The position numbers were made by a program, and so were the translations under genes. A DNA stretch of 64,000 nucleotides from Bacteroidaceae bacterium (GTDB lineage Bacteria; Bacteroidota; Bacteroidia; Bacteroidales; Bacteroidaceae), in the NCBI GenBank assembly GCA_017379075.1, contig JAFNXL010000008.1, positions 44,529 to 108,528 of the forward strand, in the 5' to 3' direction. Shown piece after piece: positions 61,347 to 64,000 of this stretch. Every line of letters starts with the position of its first letter. Position 1 is the stretch's first letter. The notes beneath the pieces are model-generated. The model did not search any database and was not told the DNA's origin. It saw nothing but the letters and a program-made list of their open reading frames with translations.

Positions 61347-61628
61347 CTACTCATATACGACATGTATAATTTTATCCATCATTTGTCGGTAGTATCCAGT
61401 TCCAATTTCTCGGTTTTGTGCGACCAATGGACTTTCTGCAATTACTTCAGGAATTCGATTGGGAACATAAATATCCCCGTCTATGTGCAGGAACGGGTCT
61501 GGCTGCAGGGAATAGGTCTTTATCTTGGACAGCGCCCACGACATCAGATTGTATTCGGGGTGTGTCCACCCGAAACCATGTCTCAGTGGATCTTGCCCAG
61601 CCGTCCAAAAGGTCTGAATGATTTTCAT
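61347..61628 (-). pseudogene. Decayed copy of the DUF6734-like gene
   Basis: The first 34 residues match the intact 421-aa copy at 24710-25975 (MKIIQTFWTAGQDP, HGFGWTHPEYNLMSWALS). Then 51 residues are missing and the match resumes (KIKTYSLQPDPFLHIDGDIY), keeping the DxD motif. It stops soon after GYYRQMMDK, so about 330 residues, including the PqqD-like part, are gone. The intact copy has a 9-bp direct repeat, CAGCGCCCA, at both edges of the missing piece, 153 bp apart. Confidence 0.85.
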
Positions 61629-61667
61629 GTTTATTTTGTTATTATATTGGGAAAATGATTGTCAGTT

Positions 61668-62570
61668 TCATCTTGTCTTCACTTTGCCGTCCTCAATGTA
61701 CAATCCCTTTTTAGGCAATTTGGTGAACTTGCGGCCCTGTAGGTCGTAGAGGCCCCTGGCCTTCTGTGCGCCGGCAATCTGCGGCACACCCTGTATAAGC
61801 TCGCCCTTGGCATTGGGCCACATGTTGTAGAGCACTTCGCCCTTATGCTCAAATCGGACAAGCATGGAGCGGTGGTGATGCTCGGAGAGAATCTTTTTTC
61901 TTTCTTCCAAATCGCTCACACGGTCGGCCACACTTCGATACACTTCTGCCGGTCCCAAAATACATTCCTTGCCTTTCCATGTGGTAACTCCTATATTCTC
62001 CACTTCACAAATGCCATTGTCAAGAACCATATATTTATGCTGGTGCGAGGTCCCGAAACGGGCAGCTCCCACCTCTTTGACATAGGCGAAAGGAGGGCCG
62101 AACCATCCGGTTAGCTGCGCAACTCCCAAACTGTGATATTTTATTCCATCACCGACATTGAGAGAGTGGAGATAATAGATTGTTGTTGGGGACAATATGT
62201 CCTGTTTCAAAATGGAGGTAAAAGAGATGCCCTCGTGCTCATGTCCAGTGTCCAGAGCCAGATAGCAGACCAATGAATCCGGCTTACCCTCTTTGCGTGC
62301 ATAGATGCCGTGTAAAAGATATCCGTGGCTATCAAGGTCGCCTTGATATTTTTCTCCCACATAATATTCCACCACTTCAAAATTAGGTTTATAGGAAACT
62401 TTCCCTTCTGCTTCTATTTCTTCATACCATGAATCATAAAGCAGAGTGTCCAGTTGCAGTTCCGTCCATTTTGTTCCGGTGGTATAATATTGGGGCTGGG
62501 CATTGGATACAGCAGAGTTCATGAACAATAATGAAAGGAACCAAAAGATTTGAAAGATTTTCTTGGTCAT
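61668..62570 (-). CDS. Exported protein with C-terminal sorting-like motif, function unknown
   Basis: A 300-aa protein with a signal peptide (IFQIFWFLSLLFMNSAVSNA). The mature part is beta-rich; blocks are FEVVEYYVGEKYQGDLDSHG and TTWKGKECILGPAEVYRSVA. The C-terminus (GLYDLQGRKFTKLPKKGLYI, then EDGKVKTR) has the LYDLxGRK...KGxYI pattern that ends many exported Bacteroidales proteins and resembles type IX sorting tails. ATG 62570 is chosen because it begins the signal peptide. It is the first gene of the second accessory locus, behind the operator-like sequence. I know no function. Confidence 0.65.
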   Translation of the reverse strand: MTKKIFQIFWFLSLLFMNSAVSNAQPQYYTTGTKWTELQLDTLLYDSWYEEIEAEGKVSYKPNFEVVEYYVGEKYQGDLDSHGYLLHGIYARKEGKPDSLVCYLALDTGHEHEGISFTSILKQDILSPTTIYYLHSLNVGDGIKYHSLGVAQLTGWFGPPFAYVKEVGAARFGTSHQHKYMVLDNGICEVENIGVTTWKGKECILGPAEVYRSVADRVSDLEERKKILSEHHHRSMLVRFEHKGEVLYNMWPNAKGELIQGVPQIAGAQKARGLYDLQGRKFTKLPKKGLYIEDGKVKTR

Positions 62571-62611
62571 ATTTTCTAAATTTAAAGGTTTTTTTGGAAC
62601 TATTTCCGCTG

Positions 62612-62619
62612 CAAAGTTA
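62612..62619 (-). promoter_or_regulatory. -7 box of the second accessory locus
   Basis: The minus strand reads TAACTTTG, 41 bp before the ATG at 62570. Confidence 0.55.
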
Positions 62620-62650
62620 AAGATTGTGCAAGAAGTGACCAAGAAAAAGA

Positions 62651-62675
62651 TTTAACAAGAGTTAACAGGAATATA
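62651..62675 (-). promoter_or_regulatory. Operator-like direct repeat, second locus
   Basis: On the minus strand GTTAA occurs twice, 10 bp apart, preceded by TATATTC. It starts 31 bp upstream of the -7 box and matches the layout at 26458-26487 in the first locus. Confidence 0.55.
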
Positions 62676-62815
62676 AACGTATTGAAAAACAGTAGGATAG
62701 CGATAGATGAGGGTAGGTTGACAAAACTTAACGGCAGCCTTTTAAGGGCGTTTTTTAGTGTTCGAAGGCGGTTTTTCGGATGTGATTGGCTGGGGGAAAT
62801 GGGATTTTTTAGATG

Positions 62816-62849
62816 AAAAAAAGAGGAAGTGTCATTGCACTACCTCTTT
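62816..62849 (-). terminator. Terminator of the toxin-antitoxin pair
   Basis: On the minus strand AAAGAGGTAGTG pairs with CACTTCCTCTTT around CAATGA, followed by a T-run. Confidence 0.85.
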
Positions 62850-62875
62850 AACGTGGGTGGGAAAGGGAACAGATT

Positions 62876-63187
62876 TTAGTATGTCAAGGCGAATTTTAAA
62901 CCAACAGCCTCAGAAATCATAATGAATGTAGAGAGTTGCATGTCGGTTTCGCCCTTTTCGAGCATAGCCACATACTCACGTTTCTTTCCAATCTTCTCTG
63001 CAAGTTGCTGTTGCGTAATGCCGGCAGATTTACGGGCATTTTTCAACACCTCTGCATAGTACCAGGCACGAGACTTCGCATCGAACTCATCTCGTGACAC
63101 AGAGCCTTTTGCTCCGTACTCATCGACAAACATATCTTCTGTGGTAGGAAGATGTTTGAGCTTATTAATGTCAATCTTTGGTCTCAT
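62876..63187 (-). CDS. XRE-family antitoxin (HigA-like)
   Basis: A 103-aa DNA-binding antitoxin. The helix-turn-helix spans about 48-100 (AGITQQQLAEKIGKKREYVA, MLEKGETDMQLSTFIMIS). It neutralises the upstream toxin and represses the pair's promoter. The gene order toxin-antitoxin is that of HigBA systems. ATG overlaps the toxin stop by 4 bp. A terminator follows, so the pair is a self-contained unit inserted between the regulator and its likely target operon. Confidence 0.88.
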   Translation of the reverse strand: MRPKIDINKLKHLPTTEDMFVDEYGAKGSVSRDEFDAKSRAWYYAEVLKNARKSAGITQQQLAEKIGKKREYVAMLEKGETDMQLSTFIMISEAVGLKFALTY

Positions 63188-63516
63188 TGCTGTAAACTGT
63201 TTAAAATTTGTTCTGCTTTTTGTATCTCCTTCTTATAGTCCTTTGTGGACTTCTTTATGAAACCATTCAAAAGAAGTATTTGTTCGGCTTCAATGAAATT
63301 TTCATGGTCAATGGTAAAGAGAATCACTCGATACTCATTTCCCACAGAAATTCGTAATTCATAGAAATCTGTATCTATAAGTTTTTTTACCAGCTTGGTG
63401 TTAACTACCTTTACATCTGCAATAATGTTCATCGCATATTTTACCTTGTTCTGAACGTTTGCGGGTAACGAATTGTAAAACTCATCGAATTCCGTGCTTC
63501 TTATCATTGTTCTCAT
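63184..63516 (-). CDS. RelE/HigB-type toxin
   Basis: A 110-aa RelE/ParE-superfamily toxin, probably a ribosome-dependent mRNase of the HigB type. The fold's markers are FDEFYNSLPANVQNKVKYAM, then FYELRISVGNEYRVILFTID and a C-terminal basic helix. I place the start at 63516 (MRTMIRST), since a -7 box at 63521-63528 lies just upstream and the longer frame would begin inside it; the mRNA may therefore be leaderless. Confidence 0.85.
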   Translation of the reverse strand: MRTMIRSTEFDEFYNSLPANVQNKVKYAMNIIADVKVVNTKLVKKLIDTDFYELRISVGNEYRVILFTIDHENFIEAEQILLLNGFIKKSTKDYKKEIQKAEQILNSLQQ

Positions 63517-63520
63517 AGCG

Positions 63521-63528
63521 CAAATGTA
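63521..63528 (-). promoter_or_regulatory. -7 box abutting the toxin start
   Basis: The minus strand reads TACATTTG, a TAnnTTTG match, ending four bases before ATG 63516. There is little room for a 5' leader. Confidence 0.5.
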
Positions 63529-63642
63529 ATACATTTATTACTTTTGACAAAGCAAATATTCAAAAAGTTTATAGTAGAGGGGAATATTTTGTTTATGACA
63601 TTATGGGGAAGGTGTATTTTATTCTGATTTTGTAAGTGGAAT

Positions 63643-64000
63643 TTAATATTCCCTCATACAATGGTCGAACATTTTGGCGCCGCCTTCGGAAGTATTGAAG
63701 ATTTTTTCCAAGAGACGTTTGCGAATCATGCCCAGGCGGGCTTTGGTGCTGTTGGTGAGGGACGCAATCTCATGCAGGGCGAATTGGAGTTTGGTGAGGA
63801 CACATACCTGGTATTCCGCCTCGCTGATGGTTTCCATCTGGCGCAAGTTGGTGAACTTGGGGAAATGGGTTTCCACCACATCGTACAAAGCGTGCCATTC
63901 GTGGCTGTGGGGAAGTTTGTTGTTGAGCCTGCTGAGTTCTGACATGCGTGCGATGGCAGGATGTTGGCGGATTTCGTTGATGGCACGGCTTTGTGTAAAG
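63643..64000 (-). CDS. C-terminal part of a second TPR/HTH regulator (truncated at the right edge)
   Basis: The frame is open past the right edge; about 119 C-terminal residues are visible. They align with the end of the regulator at 26603-28387: W-x-x-x-x-x-x-V-E-x-H-[FY]-P, then SEAEYQVCVLTKLQFALHEI in place of KSEYRLCILIKLGLKIPEII, and EGGAKMFDHCMREY in place of DGGAKDFDRWLQEI. The LuxR-like helix-turn-helix is therefore conserved. Its sensor half lies outside. It probably controls the second accessory locus. An internal ATG at 63945 is not the start. Confidence 0.75.
   Translation of the reverse strand, partial: FTQSRAINEIRQHPAIARMSELSRLNNKLPHSHEWHALYDVVETHFPKFTNLRQMETISEAEYQVCVLTKLQFALHEIASLTNSTKARLGMIRKRLLEKIFNTSEGGAKMFDHCMREY

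Noticed and set aside
1-64000. tRNA or rRNA genes
   Set aside because: I looked for cloverleaf arms and conserved rRNA blocks in the gaps and found none; small unstructured RNAs cannot be excluded.

Overview
This window is chromosomal DNA from a member of the Bacteroidales, most likely Prevotellaceae-like. The evidence is the gene families (DUF3108, DUF3244, DUF3822, DUF4252, GH106 and GH78 rhamnosidases, a TonB-type outer-membrane protein, ATP-dependent PEP carboxykinase), repeated TAnnTTTG -7 promoter boxes typical of Bacteroidetes, and mostly weak or absent Shine-Dalgarno sites. I see no rRNA, tRNA, CRISPR, prophage or transposase gene. The species is not determined.

Layout. 0-23 kb: a truncated alpha-galactosidase; a fasciclin lipoprotein; a minus-strand trio (ArnT-like glycosyltransferase, GH106 rhamnosidase, GT2); alkaline phosphatase; aroB; a TonB-type outer-membrane protein with a glycine-rich tail; a His-rich secreted peptide; rsmD and DUF3822; a RecD-like helicase; a GH78 rhamnosidase. 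The three glycoside hydrolases suggest use of rhamnose- and galactose-containing plant polysaccharide. 23-28.4 kb: an AT-rich minus-strand accessory locus with a membrane-tethered TPR/HTH regulator, a DUF3244 protein, a DxD glycosyltransferase-like protein with a PqqD-like tail, and two unknown proteins. 29-36 kb: rubredoxin, acpP-fabF-rnc, a GH3-like ligase and an Ig-like lipoprotein. 36-49.6 kb: DUF3108, a BlaI-type regulator, an ECF sigma/anti-sigma/DUF4252 operon, pckA, a TlpA-like thioredoxin, DUF349, CorA, a Tat-exported oxidoreductase and rsmA. 49.6-59.3 kb: a flippase-like membrane protein, pepD, ilvA, ridA and a giant alpha-2-macroglobulin. 60-64 kb: a second, decayed copy of the accessory locus, interrupted by a HigBA-type toxin-antitoxin pair.

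Two signals stand out. First, the intergenic regions carry arrays with an exact 22-bp period whose 8-12-bp cores are unrelated between arrays (four core types, six arrays). Several sit beside a multi-hairpin element whose stems covary between copies, and among MITE-like inverted-repeat elements and 7-bp degenerate repeats. Second, the two paralogous accessory loci share regulator type, a conserved operator-like sequence about 30 bp upstream of the -7 box, the DxD/PqqD-like protein (intact in one, eroded in the other by a 153-bp deletion between 9-bp repeats), and a decayed terminal gene. They look like copies of an uncharacterised secreted-product or peptide-modification system.
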